Source: Aurelia coerulea
Taxonomy: Eukaryota; Cnidaria; Scyphozoa; Semaeostomeae; Ulmaridae
Length of the DNA: 64,000 bases
Assembly: GCA_039566865.1 (NCBI GenBank)
Contig: CM076944.1
Location: 10,624,501 to 10,688,500, forward strand
Reading direction: 5' to 3'
The notes beneath the pieces are model-generated. The model ran no database searches, was not told the origin of the DNA, and saw nothing but the letters and a program-made list of their open reading frames with translations. The position numbers and the translations under genes are program-made. Below are positions 1-11,200 of the stretch, in pieces. Each line of letters opens with the position of its first letter. Positions within the stretch are counted from its first letter, which is position 1.

Positions 1-332
1 CGGAGCAATGTGAACGGGTTCCTTGATGTTACAGTTTACAGTGAACACCTGCGCATAAGAACACGAACTTGCAGACTAAAAGTTCCCAATCAGATCGCAT
101 CTTATAATTCATTGTATAAGAACTAAGGTAATGCTTAGGCGCTGGTGTTAACTGCATACTTTACGAATCTAAAATCGTTCTTCTGAAGTTTCCAGCCAGA
201 TAAGAAACTCACTCTAACTTGATTTAGAAGACTCGAGAGATTGCTTGAGGATACCCTGGGTACCAGTGCCGCGCTATAGATGCTTGGTATGCGTTAAAAA
301 TAAATGAGAATGTCCCGAATTATCAGCCCATA

Positions 333-693
333 GAATGTATTCTGTATTCACATCCCGGGGGGGTTACTTGACCAGGTTTCGGTCGGGGACGTGCCATCGA
401 AGCTTCAAAAACATACCCGTTCCTTATACCAATTTTGCGAAAAAGTATACCCGACTTTATACCAATTTTGCGAAAAAGTATACCCGACCTTATACCAATT
501 TTCCGAAAAAGTATACCAAAATCGTTCCTTAAACCAAAATCGCGAAAATCGATACCGTTCCTTATACCAAAATCGTGAAAATCGATACCGTTCCTTATAC
601 CAAAATCGCGAAAATCGATACCCTTCCCGATGGCACGTCCCCGTACCCAAAATATGTGAAGTGCCCCCCCCCCGGGATTCACATATTCAGTAC
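333..693. repeat. Palindromic element with G/C-run ends and internal 33-bp tandem array
   Basis: The outer inverted repeat is TATTCACATCCCGGGGGGG (from about 340) against CCCCCCCCGGGATTCACATA (665-685). The inner perfect 15-bp inverted repeat GGGGACGTGCCATCG lies at 385-399 and 628-642. Between them are six units of about 33 bp starting at 424, 457, 490, 529, 562 and 595. The first three carry CCAATTTTGCGAAAAAGTAT and the last three CCAAAATCGCGAAAATCGAT. The 33-bp period gives 11-residue repeating ORFs on both strands, which are not genes. Confidence 0.8.
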
Positions 694-699
694 TTTAAT

Positions 700-3600
700 A
701 TTATCAGTACTGCGCTGGAGGGCACCATTAGTACTGCAGATGATGTTCAGTTCCATGGACGGATACAATCGGTGTGAAGGTAAAACAAGTAGTACCTTGT
801 TGATCTCATCCGCAGAACTGAATACCCTCTACAACACTTCACAGTATTTCTTAAGGAATCGAACTTTCTAGAAACTGAAAGGGCTTTTGCAGTAGGGGTG
901 AAGATAAGAACTCATGCAGTAAGTCTACACGTGTATCGGAAGAAATGGACAACGTCAAAAAGCTTCATTTGATTGCAGATTATTTGTTTTCAGAATATAA
1001 ATTAACAAGACACCATCGTTTACTTTATAGCTACAAAGCTACCACAAATTTACGAAATATATTCTGGATTACTCAATTATAAATAATAGAGAAAATAAGA
1101 TATTACACAAGTCATACAGTCCAGTCCATCAAATGCAACAATGCACTCAAAACGAAAATACTTTCCTCTAGATCATTTCTACAATACACTGCTAAAAGAT
1201 CTATTTGAATTTACTGACTCAAAAAAGGAGAGATGTAGCTACAAATTTGTAGCCACTTTACATTGCTAACAATCACATAATCATAGAACAAAAGAGTTTC
1301 GGCCTGGGAGTTCAATAATTTCCCGCCTATAAGAATCTACAAAAACGAGAACATGGAGGCTTTTTTGCTATATGCAATGTCTGCAATATGCACCTTCTAA
1401 TTAAGAGCGTGTTTAAGTCACGATACAATAATTTTGGTCCACGTTGGCTGTCAAAATTCGACCCTCTTCCCCTACTATTTGTAAGCTTTGAATTCGTTAT
1501 AAAGTCCATAATAACATTGCCAAAACGCCAAAACAATATCATAATAACAATGTTATTAGGTCGAAGCCGAATTCAGCCTGGCTCTCAAACAAGTAGTCTC
1601 TTATGTGTGGGAATTTACTGTGCAACATAAACAGCTCTAAAGCTGAATTCACACTTGGAGCGCTAGTGCTGGACGCATTTCTGATAGTAATGCAGTGAGG
1701 CAATGCCACATGCCGGACGCACCGCATTACACTACAATATCGCCTCAACCGTAAATTCAGCCAAACACAGCCCCGCGAAAGGTTAATTGCAGGATGTAGT
1801 AGTTGACGAACGCCTTCGATACAGAACCAAATATTTGAAAAATTTGCGAGTCTGTCAGTGCAAAATTTACGTTCTGTTTCGAATTGTTGTGAAAAGAAAC
1901 TCTTCGTGTCCTCTATCAGTTTCTAAATGTGCCAAATTAATGTGCTCCGTTTCGATTCGTTTCATGATTTTACATTCATCTATTTTTGTTTCACAATTAT
2001 GCACAGGATGCCCAAAATATGGGTGCTAATCTCTAATGTTACTTTCAAGCAGTGAATATAAAAATTCAAAGGAGTCTGTGCAAGGTTAAAAGCTTGCCTT
2101 GGTCAAAGTACTGAAACATCGTGTAATAAATTCTTGAAGCTTATAAAATAAGAACCGAATGCTCCAAAACATACAGCACACACTAAAAAACTGTGATCGA
2201 ACGTAGGGGACTATTTAAAGCAAATAGCGACTACCTGACCATGTGCAAGGTATAAAATCATCATGAAACAAGAAATAGATTGAAAGGATCACCAACAAGG
2301 CAACGGCTTCTTGGACCTGGTGCAAATCAACCTCAAACTTGTTCTTTTGGATGATCTCGTAGAAAATCCGTCCCACATGTGGTTGATGCATGTTAACAGA
2401 AAGGAACCATATCACTTGTAACAGAGTATCACCTATTTTTATGCGAACGCAGTATCCTCCAGCAGGACTATTTTAAGCAATATTTTCTCCAAAGAAACCG
2501 ACTGACGAGTGTCCAAAACTTTCCGATATCAAAAGGTCGACTGTCGAATCTGGATTGTTTGTAAATTTCTCTGCATGAGTTAAATTCAAAATTTTCGGAC
2601 GGTAAAAGTTTCAGACAAAATATTTTCCGAAAAATTTTGACTAAATTACCTTTGAAAGCATTTTGAAAACTACTTAGGCGATATTCTTCGCTCACGATAA
2701 TCTTACTTTTAGATTTCACTGTTGATCGTTGGTCACAATAAGGTTAATTGAATGCAAGTATAGCCAAATTCAAGCGAAAGATTTGATTAATAAGCTGTAA
2801 ATTAGGACATTGTTTCTAATTCTTCAATTTACAATTTTCCAACTCGTTTTTGATTACAAAGTACTTTGTAATCTAAGAGGGGGCTCCAGGTCAGTCAGAA
2901 AGAAAGAAAGAAAGAAAGTCCGTCACGCTCGTTAAAGCAATTGATTAACGTTTTATCTCTGCTAATTGGCACTGAAATAAAGAAAGCGCACAGAAAGCGC
3001 ATACAAGACAGAAGTTTCCCGCGATCCTATAGCAACATTTGACGTCGGCTTATTTCATGTTAGACAGATTTGACACCATAAGATGGATAAATCACCACGA
3101 TGTTTACCCTGGCACAACAACAAATTTACCCAGAATTGGCACGTTCTTGACTTCATTAGCAGCTTAATTATGTTGAAACAATCGTTTTCTAGAACGAACG
3201 CATCATTAGCCACTTATTGATAGTATTCATTATGCAAATAAGTCAACTTTAGAGGATGATGTAACCGGCGGCCTGCACAGAGGCTAGCATTCGCAGCATC
3301 ACCGAAGGTAGACGGACCCCCCTCCTACACAACTACAGATGCAAACGTCGCAGGTGAAATTGAGAGGAAAGGTGCAGAATCCCAGCAAACAATGGCGCAT
3401 TGACTGGGGGAAGGCACGTGATCACACTGAACCAAAACATCTTCATGCATATGATTCTGCAAAGAGGTTATCTTCGTGACTGCTTGTCTCATCAAACTAG
3501 ATGCCCGCGAATAGAAACGTTCTGCAGGGTTCTGCATAAGTAATTTTGCGTTATCGTAAATCTCACATGACATCCAGTTTGAGACAGATGCACCAATAGT

Positions 3601-5137
3601 TTCATGCACGAACTAAGCAAACTAGGGGTAATGACTTTTGATTTTTTGCGTATCATCCTCGTTTGACATAAAGATCAAAATATTGCTTTTCAAACGATTC
3701 TTGTTCTTATACAAGGCGCTTGATTTTCTATTGAAGGCAACTTTAGCAGCAACACTCATCTGACTGTAGCAGCATCAACGATCATTTGGGCTTATGGAGA
3801 AATCAATATTTAGTTTTCTTATGCTTGCTTAGCTCAGGTCGTACTTTGTAATCATCCAAAAGGATCTTATGTTCCCCTTCTCACCGGTTTCACACCCAAA
3901 AATCACATTATGCTCCCCGCACAGTGGCCCTGAGGGCGGCCAAAAATCACGAAATGAAAAAATTATTTTCTGACGCTGATAATTTCTTGCGACAAAAGTT
4001 TCCCAAAAGAATGTTTCCAACTGAATTTGCAAAATGGATGACAAAGGTGTTTCTGAATAGTTTGAGGAGTAAATGGCTTAAAAAATAGTTTTTACATCAA
4101 ATTTTTTCGACAATTGAAACATCAACATGTTATTATGCCAAGAACGAAAAATAATTCGAAAATTGGCACTGGAAGGTTTGCTTTGGGGGTTCCAAAAACC
4201 GGCGAGTATGTGTGACAGAGCATAGTATCTGAATAGATATGATATAGTCTATGTGAAACATTTTTAACTATGACGACGTTACAAAGAAATTTTCTCTCAG
4301 GACATCTTTCTGCTTATGTTTTGAAGTTTTGCAGCATCCTGCACCGTCTTATGCCTTCGATGATTTTTATCGAAGAAAATTGTATGTCTGGCCCACTGTG
4401 TGCCAGGGGCACTTCGGCCGCTTTGCACCAAGGTCGAACTTGAAGCAACAATCCTTAAATTGACCAGAACCATCAGTTTTACACCCAAAAATCACATTGT
4501 GCTCTACTGGGTACATTTCAGCCACTTTGCACCAACGTCAGACATAAACCTGCAGAAGCATCGAGGATCTTTTTCAAAACTTTAAAACAAAATGTGTAAA
4601 TTGTTTTAGCCCCATTGTTGCAACTGAATTGCTCTGCGGGAACTTTATGTAATTTGCCATAATTCCAGGAAGAGAATTTTTGATATCATGATTATTTTTG
4701 CCATTATATTGTCTTCATGTTTATGTTTATGTATTACAAATTCTAAACAGATTAACGAAAATTAATATGACCAATACATGATGTACTCCATTTTTGATGG
4801 TGCACACGATGACAGCAAACTAAAGACTGTAGCTTTTACGGTTTAGCAATTTGATTACGTCTCGACTTCCAAACCAGCAGCAATTAAAAAAACAATGCAG
4901 TTCTGAAAATAATGATAATATAATAAATGTTCTATTTAGGATTGTGGGCAACTACCTAAAGTTTCATTCCATCTGTTCAGTTAAAAGGATAGGAAAATAG
5001 CACTTTCATCGTCTTTGCTTGAAGGAAAATTCGTTGCCGATATTAGGAAATATTTCTGTCACAATGTCAACCGTAAAATGCAAAAACAATAAATCTACGA
5101 GAACTACCATTGGTGAATAACCCTTGGCTATTATAAG
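700..5137. other. No gene recognised
   Basis: AT-rich DNA without convincing exons. It holds an AAAG microsatellite (2896-2918), paired copies of a motif containing ACACCCAAAAATCACATT (about 3890 and 4482), and a stretch near 3540-3600 related to 6110-6160 and 35395-35450 (AAATCTCAC-TGACAT followed by GACAG). The missing last KIF5 exon may lie here or in 5560-8080. Confidence 0.5.
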
Positions 5138-5559
5138 TACCGTAAAAGCTCTATTAAGCCCTTGAGATTTTTCAATTTCGGACATTCCAGGCGGGGGCTT
5201 AGAAGAGAGGGGGCTTATTAGAAATGTTGGCTTATTCAAAAAATTAAATGACAATGATATATATAATAGCTTTTTAGTTCTTTTACACCATATTTTGCGG
5301 ATTCAATTTACAATTTTACGAGTCAAATACATAAACTCGACACGGCTTTATCTCAAATCATATCAACATTAATATGCACACGTATTTAGCTCCTTAAATG
5401 GAAAATCCTTGGTAACCTCTGGAATGTGATATAAGTGGAGGGGGGGGGGGGGACTTTATAGAGAGGAGGACATATTTAAAATTTTGGCCAGGGTCAGAGG
5501 GGAGGAGGTTATTAGAGAGGGGCTAAATATAGACGGGGCTTAATAGAGCTTTTACGGTA
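5138..5559. mobile_element. TIR element, ends TACCGTAAAAGCTCTATTAA
   Basis: Perfect terminal inverted repeats of about 24 bp starting TACCGTAAAAGCTCTATTAA, with the right end at 5536-5559. The interior repeats GGGGCTTA/TTAGAGAGGGG motifs and a run of 15 or so G near 5440. The terminal TA suggests a Tc1/mariner-like target. No transposase, so a MITE. Confidence 0.8.
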
Positions 5560-8080
5560 GTTCAATATAAATAGATTTAAAGAAAATTTCATGGTGTATG
5601 GACATTGACTTTTGCTAATAATACACACGGGGTATGTATGCACAAATAAATGTTGCAAATAAGGACTGTAAAGATATGCACTTGAATTGTTTATTTGGTT
5701 ATTCTTTGCTAGTTGCACGATGATGATTCTGCCGAGATGAAGATTTTCTTAGCTCCCAGGGGCCTGAAAACAAGATGTAATTTGATTATGTATGAGCAAA
5801 AGGTAATGGAAGATTTTTCAGCTTTTTGCGATTTTAACCAGACCTCTGAGTGTGCTCGATTAAACCAGGGATCTTCCGACAGGGGGGCTAAAAAATGGGT
5901 AGAAAACGCAGTTTTCATACGTCATTTTGCCAAATTTCCTCCGACAAGAACCCAAAATATCCTCCGACGGGGGGCTAGATGCTTCCGACGAGGGGGCTGT
6001 AACCCCCTAGCCCTCCCCTGGCGTCACCCCTGGATTAAATCAAACTCTGCCACAAATTAAAAGTCAGGTGAAACTGTCCGCGAATAAAAAAAACTGAAGT
6101 GTTCTGCATGAATGATTTGATGCTATCCCAAATCTCACGTGACATCTATTTTGAGACAGGCTTTAGAACGAAAATAGACTAATTTAAGTGCTCTAGTGAA
6201 CAGCAAGTTCCCGTTCTACAACCAACTCTCCTCAGACATCAGATAATTTGCCTGTGGAAACGCGGTAAAAAGGATGCTGATCTGCATAGTCTTGGCAAGC
6301 TAAAGATATATAAATCGCAATGCCTTCTGACATATTTGCTTTGCAAATTCCCGTCCAGAATTTTTCCTTGATCTCAGAAAAGCTGATTTACCTCCAAAAC
6401 TACTACAAATTGGTTTGACTCTCGTTGGCTCTCGTTTCCTATTCTTATTTCACATTTCCCCCAGACAGACCACAATGGTAAACTCCGTGATAACAAAAAT
6501 TATGGTGTAAATGGCTGCTAACCGAACTCTTTCAAATAAATGGCTTGAAAGCAACTTTAGGCACTTTCCTGTAATTCTGCCGTTGGCGGCTATTTTTATA
6601 TCTTTGCTATACCAGGGGGTGCTCTCTCCTCGATTAGTCTGACTACTGAGAGAGCTCCTCCTTTAAGTAATTCCCTCCATACAATTTATCTTTTCTCTTT
6701 GTTTTGTTGAATATATAGTTTTTTAATTTTGCTTACTGATGTATCAATTTTCTGTATCTTAGATTCTTGTAGTTTAGTCATTTGACTGTTTAGTTATTTC
6801 AAAACATTGTATGAAGTGGAATTTAAAATATATGAAACTGAAACTGAAGTCAGAAAAAATGCACAGCGTTCGAAAGGCAGCTGTCCCCACAATATCACAG
6901 CAATGGTTTTTTGTTGTTGTGATCTTAGTTTTAGGAACTTTGGTGGCTGAAATTTGCCATTTTCTTCCGTAGGGATTCTTCCGAGAAAACCCCTTCGAAG
7001 AGCCTTCAGAGGTTGCCTAAGATCGCGACCAAATCCTCCCCCCCCCTCCCTCCACGATTTCTGCCTTACAGCAATGACTTGCCTGTATTCTAGTACCTGT
7101 TTTCCCTTTGGGAAGATGAATGAGTCTTCCTTATTTGTATAGGAAAATTAGAAAATATCATTCTCCTTGGAGGAAAATATGTGCCAATACTTGTAAATGT
7201 CATTGTGGTTAGGAAGGCAAAACGGACGAAATTTTGGTCGTTGTGTTCACTTGATTTACGGGATTTTTGAAGGGGGCTTTCTGCAGAAAATCTCCCTTTG
7301 TCACGGACAGGAATGACCGACTGAAGCCGAGAGAATTTCTAAATCTAACTGTATACGAACTACAGCCTGTTTTGATATTCAGCGAGCAAAATTTTTTCAC
7401 AAGCCATGCAATTTTGGACGCATCTAGCATATTGTCAAACTATCAATGTTCTGCTTTTGTGTAAAAAATAAGTGTGAAGCATCGAATAAGATAAAACAAT
7501 CGTACATTCTAAATAGATGAGGGAAATGTGGTAATATTTTCAAGAAGGTCACAGTTGATGAAAGTCTACAATAGGGCAGAGAGAAATCTTTCGATTTCAT
7601 CTAGCAATTTGATGGGGTCACAACCTCCAAACCAGTTGAAACATAAAAGGGCTATAATTTTGAACAAATCAAGATATAAACAAATGACGGAAGATTCACA
7701 GACAGGAAGAGACCTGGAGTTCATCCGAAATATGAGTGATATTACTATTTGCATTAATACATCAAAGTCTGAATGCATACGGAACGCTCCTCTCGTAGCC
7801 TCCGGAATACTGAGACAGATCTAAGTTTGCCAAAGAAAAACTCAGCAAATCGGCAAAAATTATTTTCTTTCCCGGCAGCAAAACTATGGATTGCCTTCCT
7901 GCTGAGTCTAAGACGGCATCCTCCTTAAATGCTTTTAAAAGGGCAATAAAGGGTTGAATATTTTCTTTCAATTGAAACAGGTTTTTAACACAATGGCTTC
8001 TATAGACTCTAACGCTTCCATATTTTCAACCATACATTGTAATAAGTTTCTAATTTCGCGCGACTAACTCAACAACTTAC
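5560..8080. other. Repeat-derived intergenic or 3' intron DNA
   Basis: Contains degenerate repeats of CTTCCGACGAGGGGGCT (about 5870-6005); a diverged copy (about 6250-6420) of the 43755-44935 palindrome family (shared AAATCGCAATG, TTTACCTCCAAAACTAC); a retroelement-like end at 6604-6850; and a relic (about 7556-7690) of the CATAGGGCTCAAATC family. No exon recognised. Confidence 0.5.
6604..6850 (+). repeat. Dispersed retroelement end, copy 1
   Basis: Shares GGGGGTGCTCTCTCCTCGAT, GAGAGAGCTCCT, TAAGTAATTCCCTCCATACA and a terminal GAAACTGAAACTGAAG tail with the inverted copy at 33229-33500. The short tandem GAAACT tail resembles the 3' end of a SINE or LINE (inference). Confidence 0.6.
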
Positions 8081-8213
8081 TTTCACCATGTGTTTGAAAC
8101 GCTGGAGATGAACGATTCCTGCTCATCAAAGCTTGGATTTCAGCTTCTCTACCTGACAGATTTAACTGTGGCGGTGTGCTTGAGCGGCCAGCATGAGGCA
8201 GTCGGCGTCCAGT
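8081..8213 (-). CDS. KIF5: KIF5 exon: extended tail, 133 nt (last recognised)
   Basis: TTTTTAG acceptor, phase 0 in, phase 1 out with a consensus GTAAGT donor. It encodes [20 protein letters not shown], then [17 protein letters not shown]. As it ends with a donor and without a stop, at least one more 3' exon must exist below 8081. I could not identify it with confidence. Confidence 0.72.
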
Positions 8214-11200
8214 CTAAAAACAGAATAAGATGATGGAATATCTCTGAGCCGCTATAGATGAACATTGCAATTCACACGGCTTTATCTGAATAAACTAGGA
8301 ATAAGCCTATCAACTTTGTAGTCTACACGCAAGATGTCTGCCTGAATTAATCGACAATAATTCTCGTTAGGCCTCTCACATATATCAGTCAGTCAGTAGA
8401 TGTACACAAAATGATAACCCGCGAATGAAAATAAATCCTTCACAACAAGAAGGCTGATTTGCTAAAACAAGTGCCCAAGTAAACAAGAATAAGCCTGACC
8501 TTATTTACGAAAAAAGTAAAGCTCCCCAATCTTTACATCACAGGTTGAAGAATTTTAACATACGGGATCCTGCATTTGGTCAGAAATTTGGAAGAAAATT
8601 TGCAAGAATGTCAATTTTTTTTTTTTTTTTTTTTATATCCAATATAAAATTTTACAAAGACGAGATTACCTAAAACAACACTTACAAACTACTTTACTAC
8701 ACTACAAGGACGATGCCATGAGGAGCAGAAGACCATGACTACCCCATGGCTATAACATAGAAATCAGGTAACTAAAAACTAAATCTAAATATACAAACAA
8801 GTACTAATACATAGGGCTACGCATATACAATTTCTACTATAAATACTAGAGTCGGATTCACATTGGATGTAGGGCAACTTCTGTGTTTTGGATGTATCAG
8901 TTTAGTGTCACCTTGGACAGACGCTAAAATTTTACTGAACTCAGGAATTAAGTGTGAGTTAAAACTGTCGTCTGCACTATCATAACACTGAATTACCCAA
9001 CATCCAATGTGAAACAGGCGTAAACAAGTGAACAAAAAATGAAAAAAAAAAGAGAAAAGGACTTAGTGACTGAGTGGCGTGAAACAAACTTTTCAGATCC
9101 ATTTTAATCAAACCGACCTGTTTTGCGGATGAAATCTAGTGTCAGTTCGAGTATATATTTGTTGATTTCGTTAGACAGATCTTTATCCCCATACAATAGA
9201 ATCTGAACAAGAATGTCAATGTCAATTTACATCTATTATACAAATATCTGAATGTGATTCATTCAGATCAGAACGCAGATCATTTGAATTGCTCTTATGT
9301 ACTGAAAAAGAAGTACATCTGCGAGAAAATTGAAATTATACTGAACCACTCACGTTTTACTTATCTTGAGGAATCCCTTTTTGCGTGAAAAAGGAGGTCT
9401 GTGAAAAACAACCCTGTTAGACCTTATAGCTATTCTATGGTGTTTTGTTCTCAGTGCTATCGTCCTTGTAGTGTTGTAAAGTAGCTTATATGTAGTCTCT
9501 TAAATAATTCGTTTTTGAAAAGTTTTAAGTTGAGTATAAAAACAAGTCTGGATCCAGCAAAACTGTTTATACATTTTTGTACAAAGAGCTCGATTGTGTG
9601 GCGTCGTAGTTTCTATCGTTGTTGTACACATTCGAAAATTCGTCAGATTTTTACAAATATATAAGAGGCCACTCGATCCGGACTTTTTCGTAGAAGAGCT
9701 TAAAGGTCTACTAATAGACCAATTCGGCTAAGGTTTGCTTTACCCATTTTCAAGACAAGTGACCATACTCGTTGGCATTCATCGTACGAGTTTTCAAGGC
9801 AGGAAATGTTTTAAAAACCAAAAGATGTTTATCAAGAGATTGATCAGTTGACTTTAAATGGGTGTAAACAAATCTGAGTTCGTTTTGTCTACGCAAACCT
9901 TCAGGGCCTTCAATTATGCAATGTATTGGATTTTTCAAATGGGATGCGAGTTTTATTACGTGTCATTCGTCAAACAGTGCATATATTTTTGATGTATCCA
10001 CTTCGTAATGATGTACAAGCTAAATACCTTTTCTCCAGAAGAGCCTCCTGAAATCATGTTAAGACGATCCATACTTGAACTACTCCGCAAGCCATGTTCT
10101 TGAATTGACAGATTTTGTGTACTTTCAACAAACATTGAAGCTCGACGAGGGTCCTCACTGCAAATAAAAATACAAGCAGATTGAAAGTAAGCAGTCCATT
10201 AACCCAAAAAGAACTGATATTTTTCATTCCCAAAGAAAAGGCAAGACCGAGAGTTTTACCATCGTCAGTGGAAAGAATTTTGTGAAATTAAGACTGACTT
10301 TAAATAGCTATGTTAGTTCTCAAGAAATGAAATGAGCCTGGAAAATGAGCCTGGAAAATGAGCCTAGAATACAAGTGAAACAATAAGCATGAAAGTACAC
10401 GCTCTTAGCGCTGCCAGCAGGCCGAATTACACGCGCCACGATTTATCAACCTCTCCTTTTAGACTGCAAACTATACACTTAAAACGTCATGAAACTGTTT
10501 TGATTGTATGCACTGCTACCGTAAGTCTTTGACGAATTTAATCTATTTCATACAACAGAAGACGCACGAAGCTGTGGTTGCAAGGTGTGTAAATGTGACT
10601 ATAAACCTGTCTCGATCTTTGCTCTGCTACACTAAATCCCTGTAACACTGGCTCGCATTTTCGCTATTATAAAAAATGAATGGATTGGAAGGTGATTTGG
10701 AAGGACAAGGCAATTTCACGTGTTGTCATCCATGCGGTAAATGTTTGTAGTTGACTGCAGGATATCTAAAAAGATCTTTTCCAACATCATGGAATTACTT
10801 CAGCACAATTTCGAGCAATAATCACCAGTAACCCGATTCTTCAACTAGCCCAATAAGGAGAGGCAGTGTTTTGGGTTGCTTGTAACTGTTATTACCTTCG
10901 CATGACTAACAGGGAATGGTGTCGTAAACGCTACTAAACACCGTTATTCGTCACATCGTTTCACAGAACACGGGGACAGAAATTGACCCAGACTCTGTTG
11001 TAGAAAGTCTTCTTAAAAGAACAAACAACTATGTTACGGCAGTTTTTGCGCACAGCACTAGTCACTGATCCGGCTTAAATGAAATTGATTCATCATTATG
11101 GAAACAATCGGCTTGCTTTGACGTAAAAGAGATCTCGAGAAAATAAGCCTCGCCTAAGATGACTCATCGTTTTGATGAATTTACTGTGATCAATACAAGA

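Larger units (their letters stand above)
8214..10027 (-). other. KIF5 intron
   Basis: Holds the LINE fragment 8616-9207 and, at about 9455-9500, an opposite-orientation scrap of the same LINE 3' UTR (TATCGTCCTTGTAGTGTTGT). Nothing else recognised. Confidence 0.6.

Noticed and set aside
323..777. Overlapping ORFs with 11-residue repeats on both strands
   Set aside because: The 33-bp tandem repeat keeps several frames open at once; low-complexity artefact.
2215..2415. Minus-strand ORF with GRIFYEIIQKNKFEVDLHQ, exon-like
   Set aside because: Reads plausibly as protein, but I found no convincing acceptor/donor pair, no homologue and no phase link to KIF5.
3325..3360. Possible last KIF5 exon (CATCTGTAG acceptor giving a quick in-frame stop)
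   Set aside because: A three-codon match to phase is expected by chance; poor pyrimidine tract and no homology.
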